Source of the DNA: DAOTXS01 sp034435055
GTDB taxonomy: Bacteria > Chloroflexota > Anaerolineae > UBA4142
NCBI GenBank assembly: GCA_034435055.1
Contig: DAOTXS010000060.1
Location: 23,227-87,226 of the forward strand
DNA: 64,000 nucleotides
Direction: 5' to 3'
The notes beneath the pieces were generated by a model. The model had not been told where the DNA came from. It worked only from the letters and a program-made list of their open reading frames with translations, and did no database searches. Below are positions 9,301 through 17,661 of the stretch, piece by piece. A program made the position numbers and the translations under genes. How positions within the stretch are numbered: position 1 is the first letter of the stretch; each line of letters begins with the position of its first letter.

Positions 9301-9330
9301 TTCGCAATTCGCAATTATCTGTGCTAAAAT
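9301..9330 (+). promoter_or_regulatory. Promoter of mutL, leaderless type
   Basis: Extended -10 TGCTAAAAT (9322-9330) ends 7 nt before the mutL ATG. A weak -35 TTCGCA lies at 9301-9306 with an 18-nt spacer, inside a GCAATTC tandem run at 9280-9316. Confidence 0.45.
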
Positions 9331-9337
9331 ATCGTCA

Positions 9338-11161
9338 ATGACCATTCACATTCTTCCCGAAGACCTGGCTTCCAAAATCGCCGCGGGCGAAGTGATCGAA
9401 CGCCCGGCATCCGTCGTCAAAGAATTGCTCGAAAATTCGATTGACGCGGGCGCGCACGAAATCAAAATCGAAATTCGCCACGGCGGGCAACGCTTGATTC
9501 GTGTCGCGGACGACGGCGCGGGAATTCCGGCGGATGAAGTGAAAACCGCCTTCGCCCGGCATGCGACGAGCAAACTCAGTTCGGTTGACGATTTGTTCAA
9601 CCTCCAGACACTCGGCTTTCGCGGCGAAGCGTTGCCATCGATCGCGGCGGTCTCGCGCGTGATGTTGATCACACGCGCGCGCGGCGAAACATCCGGCACG
9701 CAAATCCGCGTCGATGGCGGAAAAATAATCGAGTACCGCGCGCAAGGATCGCCGCAAGGCACGATGGTAACCGTCGAAGATTTATTTCGTCACGTGCCAG
9801 CACGCCTGAAATTTCTCAAGACACCAGCCACCGAAGCCGGGCACATCGCCGACCTCGTCAATGCGTACGCACTCGCGTACCCGGCATTGCGGCTCTCGCT
9901 TGTGAATGATGATCGTCTTGTCTTCCAATCGCCCGGCACCGGCAAAATGTTCGACGTGTTGGTCAAAGTGTTTGGCATCGAAATTGCAAATCAAATGATC
10001 GAGGTTTCAAGTGAACCACAATCTGTCATTGCGAGCGAAGCGAAGCAATCCCCAAGTATCTCGGAGATTGCTTCGTCGCAAAACCCGCTCCTCGCAATGA
10101 CAGGCGTGATTCGCGTCTCCGGTTTCATCGCGCCGCCAAGCGTCAATCGCTCGACGCGCAAGTACATGTTCTTCTTTGTCAATCATCGTTGGGTGCAAGA
10201 CCGCACACTCCAGCACGCGGTTATCCAAGCGTATCACACCGCGTTGATGGTCGGGCGTTCGCCGATTGTCGCGCTCGACGTGGTCTTGCCGCCGGATATG
10301 GTCGATGTGAATGTGCATCCCACCAAAAGCGAAGTGCGTTTCCGCGACACCAGCGCCGTGTTCAACAGCGTTCAGCGTGCCGTGCGCGCCGCACTCACCG
10401 CGCAGGCACCAATTCCAACTGTGAACATCGGCACGCCGTTTGCATCGCGCAACGAAGCGTCGCAGATGGCAATCGATTTGCAACGACCGGCGTGGACGGA
10501 CGACCGACGACCGACGACGAATGTTATTCCACCACAATCTCCGTCTGATTATTCGACGACGCGATCCATCGACCACGCGACTAAACTTCCGATGTTGCGT
10601 GTCCTGGGTCAAATTTTTTCGACCTACATCATCGCCGAGGGACCCGACGGCATTTATCTGATCGATCAACATTCTGCACACGAGCGCGTGTTGTACGAAC
10701 AATTGATGGCGGAACGCGTCAGCGCAAAAGTCGCAATGCAAGAATTGCTCGACCCGCTGACGTTACAGTTGACACCGGCGCAACACGCCGCGCTCGACGC
10801 CAACCGCGACGCGCTCGCGTCGGTTGGCTTCAAATTCGAGGAATTTGGCAGTCAAACGATTTTGTTGCGCGCGGTGCCGGCGGTGATGAAGAAGAGCGAC
10901 CCGCGCACCACGCTTGCGCAAATTATCGACGAGATGGAGCAAGGCGAAACGCCGTTGGAAAAATCGGCGGAGGCACGGCTGATTGCGAGCGTGTGCAAGA
11001 GCATTGCCGTGAAAGGCGGACAAGTGTTGTCGTTGGAAGAAATGCGCGAACTTGTGCATCGATTGGAATTAACGACCGCGCCGCGCACATGCCCACACGG
11101 GCGACCGACGGTGATTCGATTGAACCTGGGACAACTTGAGCGAGAGTTTGGGCGCAAATAA
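9338..11161 (+). CDS. mutL: DNA mismatch repair protein MutL (endonuclease type)
   Basis: 607 residues from MTIHILPEDLASKIAAGEV. The GHKL ATPase has motif ELLENSIDAGA, DDGAGI and FATRGEAL-like FRGEALPSIAA. The C-terminal domain keeps the nicking endonuclease motif DQHSAHERVLYE and CPHGRP. So MutL itself should cut the daughter strand, as in bacteria lacking MutH. Between about residues 230 and 256 a palindromic repeat is translated in frame (see separate entry), in a surface region before GFIAPPS. No mutS is in the window. Divergent from the dehydratase. Confidence 0.95.
   Translation: MTIHILPEDLASKIAAGEVIERPASVVKELLENSIDAGAHEIKIEIRHGGQRLIRVADDGAGIPADEVKTAFARHATSKLSSVDDLFNLQTLGFRGEALPSIAAVSRVMLITRARGETSGTQIRVDGGKIIEYRAQGSPQGTMVTVEDLFRHVPARLKFLKTPATEAGHIADLVNAYALAYPALRLSLVNDDRLVFQSPGTGKMFDVLVKVFGIEIANQMIEVSSEPQSVIASEAKQSPSISEIASSQNPLLAMTGVIRVSGFIAPPSVNRSTRKYMFFFVNHRWVQDRTLQHAVIQAYHTALMVGRSPIVALDVVLPPDMVDVNVHPTKSEVRFRDTSAVFNSVQRAVRAALTAQAPIPTVNIGTPFASRNEASQMAIDLQRPAWTDDRRPTTNVIPPQSPSDYSTTRSIDHATKLPMLRVLGQIFSTYIIAEGPDGIYLIDQHSAHERVLYEQLMAERVSAKVAMQELLDPLTLQLTPAQHAALDANRDALASVGFKFEEFGSQTILLRAVPAVMKKSDPRTTLAQIIDEMEQGETPLEKSAEARLIASVCKSIAVKGGQVLSLEEMRELVHRLELTTAPRTCPHGRPTVIRLNLGQLEREFGRK
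10024..10102. repeat. TGTCATTGCGAGC palindromic element inside mutL, copy B
   Basis: 79 bp with the family ends TGTCATTGCGAGCGAAGCG and CTCGCAATGACA. The reading frame of mutL runs through it without a stop, giving about 26 extra residues (SVIASEAKQS and onward). Both flanks encode recognisable MutL sequence. Confidence 0.9.
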
Positions 11162-11169
11162 TTTCTGAC

Positions 11170-11250
11170 TGTCATTGCGAGCGACCGAAGGGAGCGAAGC
11201 AATCCCCAGGTTACTCGGAGATTGCTTCGCCGCTTCGGCTCGCAATGACA
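11170..11250. repeat. TGTCATTGCGAGC palindromic element, copy C
   Basis: 81 bp, TGTCATTGCGAGCGACC to GGCTCGCAATGACA, directly after the mutL stop and before the ribosome site of the next gene. It may act as a terminator or mRNA-stabilising hairpin. Confidence 0.85.
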
Positions 11251-11273
11251 GTTTGAATGTCAAGGAGGACAAG

Positions 11274-12161
11274 ATGCAACAACGACCTAGTTTGATCGGA
11301 CCGCTGATGCTCATCACGATTGGCGTGCTGTTCTTGCTCGCCAATCAAGGCGTGTTGCCGCTGACGTTTTGGGAAATCGCGGCACGGTACTGGCCCCTGA
11401 TTTTCATTTTGATCGGCTTGGAAATCATCGTCGGCAGACAATCAATGATGGGCGCATTGATCGTGCTGGGATTGTGGATCGTTATTGTTGGCGGCGTGTT
11501 GTGGCTTTCATTCACGCAAGCCGGCGCGCCGCTTACTGGCGGCACGACGGAAGAAATTGCGCAACCACTCGGCGACCTTAAAAGCGCGACCGTTGAGTTG
11601 AACTTTGGCTTTGCGCGCACCGAGGTCACCGCCATCGATTCACCTGATTTGATGCGCGGTAAATTTACGCACGCGCAAGGCACGCGCGTCACAAAATCGT
11701 ACAACGTCGCGGGAACCGAAGGACGGCTCACGCTCAAAGAAGAGGGTGTGAATTTTATGCTGGGCGGCGCACGCCAGAGCCGGTGGGACATTGGACTGAG
11801 TTCGCAGATTCCCATCGCGTTGCGGGTGAACGGCGGCGTGGGCAACGGGAACTTGGATTTGTCCGCGCTCAACATTCCGTCGTTGAACATCGACACCGGC
11901 GTGGGCAGTCTCAAGATCACCACGCCGAAAACCGGCGTCACCACTATGCGGGTGAACGGCGGCGTCGGCAGTGCGACGATCATCATTCCGCCCGGCGTTG
12001 CCGCGCGCATCAAAGTCGATCAAGGGATCGGTTCTACGCGCGTCGATATTTCGCGGTTTCCGCGTGTGGGCGATGTGTACCAAAGCGCGGATTACACGAC
12101 TGCGCCGAACAAAATCGATATCGATCTTGACGGCGGCATCGGTAGCATCAGTGTTCAATAA
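11274..12161 (+). CDS. LiaF/DUF5668-like membrane protein with toast-rack C-terminus
   Basis: 295 residues. The start is set by AAGGAGG at 11262-11268. The N-terminus has three to four hydrophobic segments (LMLITIGVLFLLANQG, YWPLIFILIGLEIIVG) typical of LiaI/LiaF-like TM domains. The C-terminus is an all-beta repeat in which GGVGNGNLDLS, TGVGSLKIT, GGVGSATIIIPPG and GGIGSISVQ recur, as in DUF2154/toast-rack domains. Family members sense or respond to envelope stress. No two-component partner is adjacent. Confidence 0.8.
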   Translation: MQQRPSLIGPLMLITIGVLFLLANQGVLPLTFWEIAARYWPLIFILIGLEIIVGRQSMMGALIVLGLWIVIVGGVLWLSFTQAGAPLTGGTTEEIAQPLGDLKSATVELNFGFARTEVTAIDSPDLMRGKFTHAQGTRVTKSYNVAGTEGRLTLKEEGVNFMLGGARQSRWDIGLSSQIPIALRVNGGVGNGNLDLSALNIPSLNIDTGVGSLKITTPKTGVTTMRVNGGVGSATIIIPPGVAARIKVDQGIGSTRVDISRFPRVGDVYQSADYTTAPNKIDIDLDGGIGSISVQ

Positions 12162-12167
12162 AATTGA

Positions 12168-12188
12168 GGGCAGGTCTGAGACCTGCCC
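12168..12188. terminator. Hairpin between convergent genes
   Basis: GGGCAGGTCTGAGACCTGCCC is a 9-bp perfect palindrome with a 3-nt loop. It sits 6 nt after the LiaF-like stop and 4 nt before the stop of the convergent gene. No good U-tract on the plus side. Confidence 0.5.
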
Positions 12189-12192
12189 CGAT

Positions 12193-13893
12193 TCATTTTG
12201 TTTCTCTTTCAAAAATTCTTTGCAAGATCGCCAGCCCGGTTGCATAGGTTGGATCCATTCCAAAATAAGAGGGATGCACTGCGCCAAGATTTTTGCCTTT
12301 GCTGTACGGCGTGTCTGAGGCGTAATGCAGAAAACCGATGTCGAAATCGGCGTGATACAAACGCACGATTTCATTCACCGGAAACCGGCGCGGATAGATC
12401 ATTTCGTACAGCGCCGACAAGTACGGACCCGCTTCCATCTCGATGTCGGTGTACCCCTCGCGATAAAACAACTCCATGAATTTTTGATTCTGCAAGAACG
12501 TCCCTTTGACCGTGATCGCCTTTTGATTATCGAGCACCGAACCATAAACGATGTACGGTTCGATGTCGCGCGCGCTAAAAGCGTTGTTGAATAGAAATGT
12601 ATTTTGGGAATGTTCGTCGTACACCACATTGGGAATAATTACATCGCCGATGCGCCCGTTCAAAGTCGCCGCTTTGCCCATCAAATAAAAACCTTGAATC
12701 CGATCGATGTTGCGCGCGACTTCGGAGAGAATTTGGTACGCGGCAAGCCCCAACGGGTAATCGATGTTGAAAATCACCGCCCGGCTTTTGCGCAAACGCT
12801 CCAACCCTTCACGCGGCAAACGCGGGTCGAGTCGTTCGGGAATAATTTTGTTCAACTCGATAATTTGAACATCCACATCGAGATAGCGCTCGCTTGCCAG
12901 GTACGTCAGCCCAACTTGTTGCTCGGCGTTGCTTTTTTCGGCAAGCGCGGCGGCATTCGCCGGATCGGCGCAATGCTTTTTCAGAACATAGTACAGAAAA
13001 TTCTCGTAACTGCTTTTGACGCTTTCGGATTGAATAGCTTCATATTCTTTCAACAACCCTTGGTGCTGAATCTCGTGAATGTACGCGATCAATTCCTGCG
13101 CGCGCGCGCCGGCATAACCCGAAATCAAATTGGCGAACGTGTGCATATTGCTCGACACAAAATAGACCGGCCGCCCGGCAAACCGGTCCGCCGCGTCCCG
13201 CGCGATGCGATTCCACCAATTGCGCGTCGCGCGACGATAATCGACGAGTGAGCCGGCGAGCAAACGCAAAGAAAAATCTTTCCGCGTTGTGGCAATCGTT
13301 TTGAGATGCGTTACCCATTGATTGCCCCAGATATTTTCGAGTGTTGCCAAGTCACTGGGTTGAATTCGCAAGGCATCGCACAACCGGTCGCGCGTGTCTG
13401 AATCGATGGGTGCATCTTCGCGCAACTGCGCCACGCCGCCGGCTTGCTTGAGCAATTCGTGCATCTTGTTCCATTCGATCTGATAGGCGGTGAGAATCGG
13501 AATCAAATCATCGATGTCTGACGCGCTGGCAATGAATGCCGCGAGCGTTTCCTTGCCATCGAAAAACATTTTGCGGCGGCGACCGGCGGCACTGACTTCT
13601 TGCCACGTTTCGATGTCGGTCAAGCCGGCTTTGTCGAACACATCGTCCGATTGTCCCAGCAGAATGAGACGCACTTGGTCGATGCAACCCGGCAACCGCA
13701 GCGTCGAGTACACCAACGCCGCCATATCGGGGTACTCTTCGCCCGCGTGAATGTGGAGCGACGAATCCATCTGCGTGTGCGTCTCGATCAACGACTTGAT
13801 TTGAATCACGCCGCTCGAACGCAACAACGAATAGTACGTCCGCATATACAGTTCAATATCTTCATTCGCCGTAACCGGAATAGCGCGATCCAT
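12193..13893 (-). CDS. Conserved protein with nucleoside-phosphorylase-like C-terminus
   Basis: 566 residues from MDRAIPVTANEDIELYMRTY; GAGGT lies 4 nt before the ATG, while the open frame upstream overlaps ydcF. The N-terminal ~330 residues look helical and I do not recognise them. From about 400 the sequence resembles phosphorylase-superfamily proteins: FYLMGKAATLNGRIGDVIIP matches the G-x-GDvvvP element, and YTDIEMEAGPYLSALYE matches the MEMEt/a nucleoside-binding motif. It may cleave or bind a nucleoside or AMP-like ligand. Possibly a DUF6909-type family; this name is from memory and unsure. Confidence 0.6.
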   Translation of the reverse strand: MDRAIPVTANEDIELYMRTYYSLLRSSGVIQIKSLIETHTQMDSSLHIHAGEEYPDMAALVYSTLRLPGCIDQVRLILLGQSDDVFDKAGLTDIETWQEVSAAGRRRKMFFDGKETLAAFIASASDIDDLIPILTAYQIEWNKMHELLKQAGGVAQLREDAPIDSDTRDRLCDALRIQPSDLATLENIWGNQWVTHLKTIATTRKDFSLRLLAGSLVDYRRATRNWWNRIARDAADRFAGRPVYFVSSNMHTFANLISGYAGARAQELIAYIHEIQHQGLLKEYEAIQSESVKSSYENFLYYVLKKHCADPANAAALAEKSNAEQQVGLTYLASERYLDVDVQIIELNKIIPERLDPRLPREGLERLRKSRAVIFNIDYPLGLAAYQILSEVARNIDRIQGFYLMGKAATLNGRIGDVIIPNVVYDEHSQNTFLFNNAFSARDIEPYIVYGSVLDNQKAITVKGTFLQNQKFMELFYREGYTDIEMEAGPYLSALYEMIYPRRFPVNEIVRLYHADFDIGFLHYASDTPYSKGKNLGAVHPSYFGMDPTYATGLAILQRIFERETK

Positions 13894-13901
13894 TGATACC
13901 T

Positions 13902-13963
13902 CAATGACGAAAGACGAAGGACGAAAGCAAACAATCTTTTCCGTCCTCCGTCTTTCGTCCTTC
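13902..13963. repeat. Palindrome of near-tandem GACGAAG units
   Basis: TGACGAAAGACGAAGGACGA is mirrored by TCGTCCTTCGTCA after a short loop. Each arm is itself a set of degenerate GACGAAR units. It fills the gap between the ydcF-like stop and the next start. A related palindrome lies at 18005-18065. Confidence 0.7.
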
Positions 13964-13964
13964 G

Positions 13965-14639
13965 TCAGATTTTTCCTTTCAAGATTCCATACAACCACGT
14001 CGGTTCGCCGGCGACGCGCGTGGCATAATACCACACCAACGCAATCGATTCGCGCAACGTGTACCACACGCGTTGATTCGTGCGCGTGTATGTTGGACTG
14101 TTGCGCGCGCCTGACCCGTACGCTTCGATGCCCAAATCGCGTGCAATGATTTCGGCGCGGAGCAAATGAAACGGATCGCTGACGATGATTGCGGATTTCA
14201 GCCCGCGCGCATTCATCAACGCTTGGGCATTTGCCAAACTCTCGTCCGTCGAATGGGATTGGTCTTCCAAAATCATCGCGCTTGCCGGGACGCCGGCACT
14301 CGTCGCGAGCCGGCGCATCACTTCCGCTTCGGTGGGTGGATTGCCACCCAAGCCGCCGCAGAAAATCAAATACGGCGCATAACCCGATTGGTACAAGGCA
14401 ATCGCGTGTTGCGTCCGCGCATAGAGCGATGGACTGGGTCTGCCGCCGGGCCACACTGCCGAGCCAAGCACAATAATCGCATCGGCGCGGCGCGCGCTAT
14501 CGATTTTTGAACGCGCATCGACGCGTTGGTAAAGAAATACCAGTCCGGCAAATGCAACGACGAGTGTCGTCAGTCCAATCACCACACGCTTGTGTTTGAC
14601 AAGCCGTTTCAGTCGGTCTAGAATTGTTTTGGCAACCAT
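13965..14639 (-). CDS. YdcF/SanA-family (DUF218) protein
   Basis: 224 residues from MVAKTILDRL. One N-terminal hydrophobic helix (VVIGLTTLVVAFAGLVFLY) anchors it. The DUF218 domain follows: AIIVLGSAVWPGGRPS, then ILEDQSHSTDESLANA, then SDPFHLLRAE. The family is linked to envelope barrier function and elyC-like lipid carrier use; biochemistry is unresolved. It overlaps nothing but is only 23 nt from the divergent ArsR start, so both promoters must lie within these genes' first codons. Confidence 0.85.
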   Translation of the reverse strand: MVAKTILDRLKRLVKHKRVVIGLTTLVVAFAGLVFLYQRVDARSKIDSARRADAIIVLGSAVWPGGRPSPSLYARTQHAIALYQSGYAPYLIFCGGLGGNPPTEAEVMRRLATSAGVPASAMILEDQSHSTDESLANAQALMNARGLKSAIIVSDPFHLLRAEIIARDLGIEAYGSGARNSPTYTRTNQRVWYTLRESIALVWYYATRVAGEPTWLYGILKGKI

Positions 14640-14662
14640 CGATTTGGTTGTGAAAGGTGAAT

Positions 14663-15223
14663 ATGTCCTCATCCGAACCCATCGAACAGTTTGTGAAATT
14701 CTTCAAAGCACTAGGCGACGCAAACCGCATCAAGATTGTCGGCTTGCTGTCGCACAAGCCACACTCGGTCGAAGAACTCGCCGCGAATCTAGGCGTCACG
14801 TCCGCAACTGTATCACATCACTTGGCTAAACTTCAGCAAGCCGATCTAGTCGAAGCGCGCGTGCTACAATATTACAACGTCTATGCTTTGCGCGCCGATG
14901 TCTTGCGCGCGACGGCAGAGCAATTTGCCTCCACAACCTGGCTCGATTCTGTCACGCCGACTTTGAATCTTGATGCGTACGCCAACAAAATTTTGGGCGA
15001 GTATTTTGTACGCGGTCGATTAAAAGAATTGCCGGGTCAACTCAAAAAACGCGAGGTGATCCTGCGCCACGTGGCGCAAGTCTTTGAACCCGGCAAACGC
15101 TATTCGGAAAAGCGCGTCGATGAAATTTTGAAATCGTTCTCCGCCGACGCGGCGATGTTGCGCCACGTGTTGGTAAATGACAAATTGCTGGTCAAAGCCG
15201 GCGGGCATTACTGGCGAGCGTGA
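14663..15223 (+). CDS. ArsR-family regulator with DUF2087 C-terminus
   Basis: 186 residues. A GTG at 14657 is in frame but sits in the AAAGGTGA ribosome site, so the ATG at 14663 is preferred. Residues ~8-80 form an ArsR winged helix (FKALGDANRIKIVGLL, then LGVTSATVSHHLAKLQQADLV). Residues ~115-185 match DUF2087: RGRLKELPGQLKKREVILRH and FEPGKRYSEKRVDEILKSF. There are no Cys residues for metal sensing in the winged helix, so it is not a classical metal sensor. The ligand is unknown. Confidence 0.87.
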   Translation: MSSSEPIEQFVKFFKALGDANRIKIVGLLSHKPHSVEELAANLGVTSATVSHHLAKLQQADLVEARVLQYYNVYALRADVLRATAEQFASTTWLDSVTPTLNLDAYANKILGEYFVRGRLKELPGQLKKREVILRHVAQVFEPGKRYSEKRVDEILKSFSADAAMLRHVLVNDKLLVKAGGHYWRA

Positions 15224-15265
15224 ATAGAATCGAATCCGCAGATTTCGCAGAATATAAAGTGGAAT

Positions 15266-15353
15266 TGTCATTGCGAGGAGCCGCGAAGCGTTTGCGACGA
15301 AGCAATCTCTCCATTGCCGCTTGAAAGATTGCTTCGCTTCGCTCGCAATGACA
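15266..15353. repeat. TGTCATTGCGAGG palindromic element, copy D
   Basis: 88 bp, TGTCATTGCGAGGAGCC to GCTCGCAATGACA, between convergent ArsR and acyl-CoA dehydrogenase genes. Preceded by an ATCCGCAGATTTCGCAG fragment. Confidence 0.85.
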
Positions 15354-15361
15354 ATAGCGGA

Positions 15362-16510
15362 TTATTGATTCTTTAAAACATTCCGCGCAATCACGAGCCG
15401 CAGAATTTCACTCGTCCCCTCGCCGATCAACGTCAGCCGGTTGTCCCGGTAAAATCGTTCGACCGGGAAATCGCGCAAGTAGCCGGCGCCGCCGTGAATC
15501 TGAATTGCTTTCCAACACGCGCGGTCGGCGGCTTCTGACGCAAACAACTTTGCCATCGCCGCATCGTGCGAAAATTTTTCACCGTGATCTTTGAGCCACG
15601 CCGCCTTGGCAACCATCAAGCGCGCCGCTTCCAACTCCATCGACGAATCGGCGATCATCCACTGAATCGCCTGCAAATCCGCAAGCGGTTTACCAAACGC
15701 GTGTCGTTCTTGCGCGTACTTGATCGACGCGTCAAGCGCGGCACCGCCCAAGCCCAACGCCATCGCGCCAATGCCGATGCGTCCGCCGTCGAGCGTCATC
15801 ATCGCTTGTTTGAAACCTTCGCCCGACTTGCCAAGCAAATTTTCTTTGGGCACCCGACAATCTTCGAAAAAAACCTGGGTCGTGAGTGAACCGTGCAAGC
15901 CCATCTTTTCTTCCACTTTGCCGATGACTAGACCGGGCGCGTCGCGCGGAACCAGAATCATACTCAAACCGCGATGCCCTTGCGATTTGTCGGTGATGCA
16001 CAATGTCGTGATCGAGCGCGCGACCGCGCCCGACGTGACGTACATCTTCGAGCCGTTGATGATCCACTCGTCGCCTTTCAAGATTGCGGTCGTTGACACT
16101 GACCCAGCCAGATCGCTGCCACCTTTCGCTTCCGTGAGCGCGAGCGCGCCCAGGGCTTCACCTTTGGCAAGCGGGGTGAGCCACGCTTGCTTTTGCGCTT
16201 CCGTGCCGAACATATAAATCGGCATACAACCCAGCGACAAGTGTGCGGCGTACGTCAACCCGACTGAGCCGGACACGCGCGAAATTTCTTCGACCGCGAG
16301 CGCTTGCGACAGCGTGTCCGCGCCGCCGCCGCCGTACTGTTCCGGAATTGGCAAGCCCATCAAACCTTGCGCCGCCATCTTGGCAAAGACATCGGCGGGA
16401 TATTCATCGTTTTTGTCGATGTCATTCGCGCGCGGGGCAATTTCATTTTCAGCAAAATCGCGCACCATCTCTCGAATCGCGCGTTGTTCTTCGGTCAGTT
16501 GAAAATCCAT
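15362..16510 (-). CDS. Acyl-CoA dehydrogenase
   Basis: 382 residues from MDFQLTEEQRAIREMVRDFA, with AAAGGAGAAG ahead. Signatures include ALTEAKGGSDLAGS (FAD/substrate loop), QIHGGAGYLRDFPVERFYRD and IGEGTSEIL, where the Glu is the expected catalytic base of the short/medium-chain group. It would form trans-2-enoyl-CoA with FAD, passing electrons to ETF. No etfAB is in the window; the remaining beta-oxidation genes are at 45.7-51.6 kb. The frame extension to 16639 is antisense noise. Confidence 0.93.
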   Translation of the reverse strand: MDFQLTEEQRAIREMVRDFAENEIAPRANDIDKNDEYPADVFAKMAAQGLMGLPIPEQYGGGGADTLSQALAVEEISRVSGSVGLTYAAHLSLGCMPIYMFGTEAQKQAWLTPLAKGEALGALALTEAKGGSDLAGSVSTTAILKGDEWIINGSKMYVTSGAVARSITTLCITDKSQGHRGLSMILVPRDAPGLVIGKVEEKMGLHGSLTTQVFFEDCRVPKENLLGKSGEGFKQAMMTLDGGRIGIGAMALGLGGAALDASIKYAQERHAFGKPLADLQAIQWMIADSSMELEAARLMVAKAAWLKDHGEKFSHDAAMAKLFASEAADRACWKAIQIHGGAGYLRDFPVERFYRDNRLTLIGEGTSEILRLVIARNVLKNQ

Positions 16511-16587
16511 GGCGCAGCTTCTCCTTTGAAGTATGAAAATCGGCGGAAGATCAAAGACGAAAATTTGCTCTCGCCTTTTGTCTGCCG

Positions 16588-17136
16588 TTAATGGTCTGCC
16601 CCTTCCAAGCGCGGTTCGCCCCACACCGCCCAGTTCCAACGATTGTCGCCCAAGCCATCGGTAACAAATTCGATGCGTGCGAGATCACTGCTCAACTGTG
16701 GCATCTTGATTTCGTGATCTTGCCACGCGCGCGAGCTTTTGAGCGTGCTCCACAATTTCCACCCGTTTACCAAAACGCGAAATGCCACATAGCGATCTGC
16801 CGGCAATTCCGAGCCATCGCGAATACCAATCGAAAATTTCATCTTGACTTGACGCACGCTCGATGGAATCGGAACCAGATAGCCCACAGTTGCCGAACCG
16901 CTCATCGGCGGATGTTCCCACAACGCGCGCCGCGTGACGCCGGCGCACGTGGCGTCCGCCACTTTGATTTCCATGCCGGCGCGTGTCGCCTCGTCAAACT
17001 TTTCGAGGAAATCGAATGACCACGCCGCCACGCGCGCATCTTTTTCGCGCAACGATTCGACGAGCGCGCGCACGGTTTCCAAACTTGCCGGCGATAAATC
17101 TTTCAAGAGTGTGGTAATTTCTTCGAGTGTGGTCAT
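16588..17136 (-). CDS. Hypothetical protein, NPCBM-like C-terminus
   Basis: 182 residues from MTTLEEITTLLKDLSPASLE. No signal peptide. The first ~60 residues look helical. The rest is beta-rich: VKMKFSIGIRDGSE, YVAFRVLVNGWKLWS and DNRWNWAVWGEPRLE, the last strongly like the closing strand of NPCBM-type carbohydrate/ligand-binding domains. The cytoplasmic setting makes the ligand unclear. Function unknown. Located just upstream of the acyl-CoA dehydrogenase gene, about 77 nt apart. Confidence 0.65.
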   Translation of the reverse strand: MTTLEEITTLLKDLSPASLETVRALVESLREKDARVAAWSFDFLEKFDEATRAGMEIKVADATCAGVTRRALWEHPPMSGSATVGYLVPIPSSVRQVKMKFSIGIRDGSELPADRYVAFRVLVNGWKLWSTLKSSRAWQDHEIKMPQLSSDLARIEFVTDGLGDNRWNWAVWGEPRLEGADH

Positions 17137-17168
17137 GATGCTTTTGATTATATGATGTCGCAAACGGC

Positions 17169-17197
17169 TTGTCAATTATTTCAGGTTTCGATATAAT
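17169..17197 (+). promoter_or_regulatory. Promoter of fmdB-like gene, leaderless type
   Basis: TTGTCA (17169-17174), a 17-nt spacer and perfect TATAAT (17192-17197). The ATG is at 17204, so the transcript should begin at or within 1-2 nt of the start codon. No ribosome site is present. Confidence 0.75.
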
Positions 17198-17203
17198 TGC
17201 GGT

Positions 17204-17590
17204 ATGCCAATTTACGAATATCGATGCGCCGATTGCAAAAAGCGTGTCAGCATTTTCTTTCGCTCTTTTTCTGCCGTCGCCGACCCGGCTTGCCCCAACT
17301 GCGGCGGCAAACATCTCGCGCGGCTCGTTTCCAAAGTGGCAACTGTCAAATCCGAAGAAGCGCGGCTCGAAGCGATGTCCGATCCATCGAACTTTGGCGA
17401 CGTGGACGAAAACGATCCCAAAAGTGTCGCGCGATTTATGCGGAAGATGGGCGATCAAATGGGCGGTGAGGATTTGGGGCCCGAATTCGGTGAGATGGTC
17501 GATCGCTTGGAAGCCGGCGAAAGTCCAGAGGAAATCGAAAAGTCAATGCCGGGGTTGGGCGGAGAAACCAATGAACCAACGCTCCAATAA
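17204..17590 (+). CDS. FmdB-family zinc-ribbon protein
   Basis: 128 residues from MPIYEYRCADCKK. Cys8/Cys11 and Cys30/Cys33 form the zinc ribbon of FmdB putative regulators. The rest is acidic and low in complexity (GDVDENDPKSVARFMRKMG, MVDRLEAGESPEEIEKSM). The last seven codons fall in the left arm of an intergenic palindrome, so the tail TNEPTLQ is probably not ancestral. Role unproven; family members are annotated as regulatory from formamidase/amidase loci. Confidence 0.88.
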   Translation: MPIYEYRCADCKKRVSIFFRSFSAVADPACPNCGGKHLARLVSKVATVKSEEARLEAMSDPSNFGDVDENDPKSVARFMRKMGDQMGGEDLGPEFGEMVDRLEAGESPEEIEKSMPGLGGETNEPTLQ

Positions 17591-17660
17591 GCCAATGAGC
17601 CAAATTTCTTCTTGCGGAATTGATTTGGCTCATTGGCACATTGATAATTGGCTCATTGAG
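17568..17660. repeat. Palindrome with CCAATGA units, entering fmdB
   Basis: Left arm contains AAGCCAATGAGCCAAAT, right arm ATTTGGCTCATTGGC, with extra degenerate CCAATGA/TCATTGG units outside. It lies between convergent genes and covers the last fmdB codons. Confidence 0.7.
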
Positions 17661-17661
17661 A

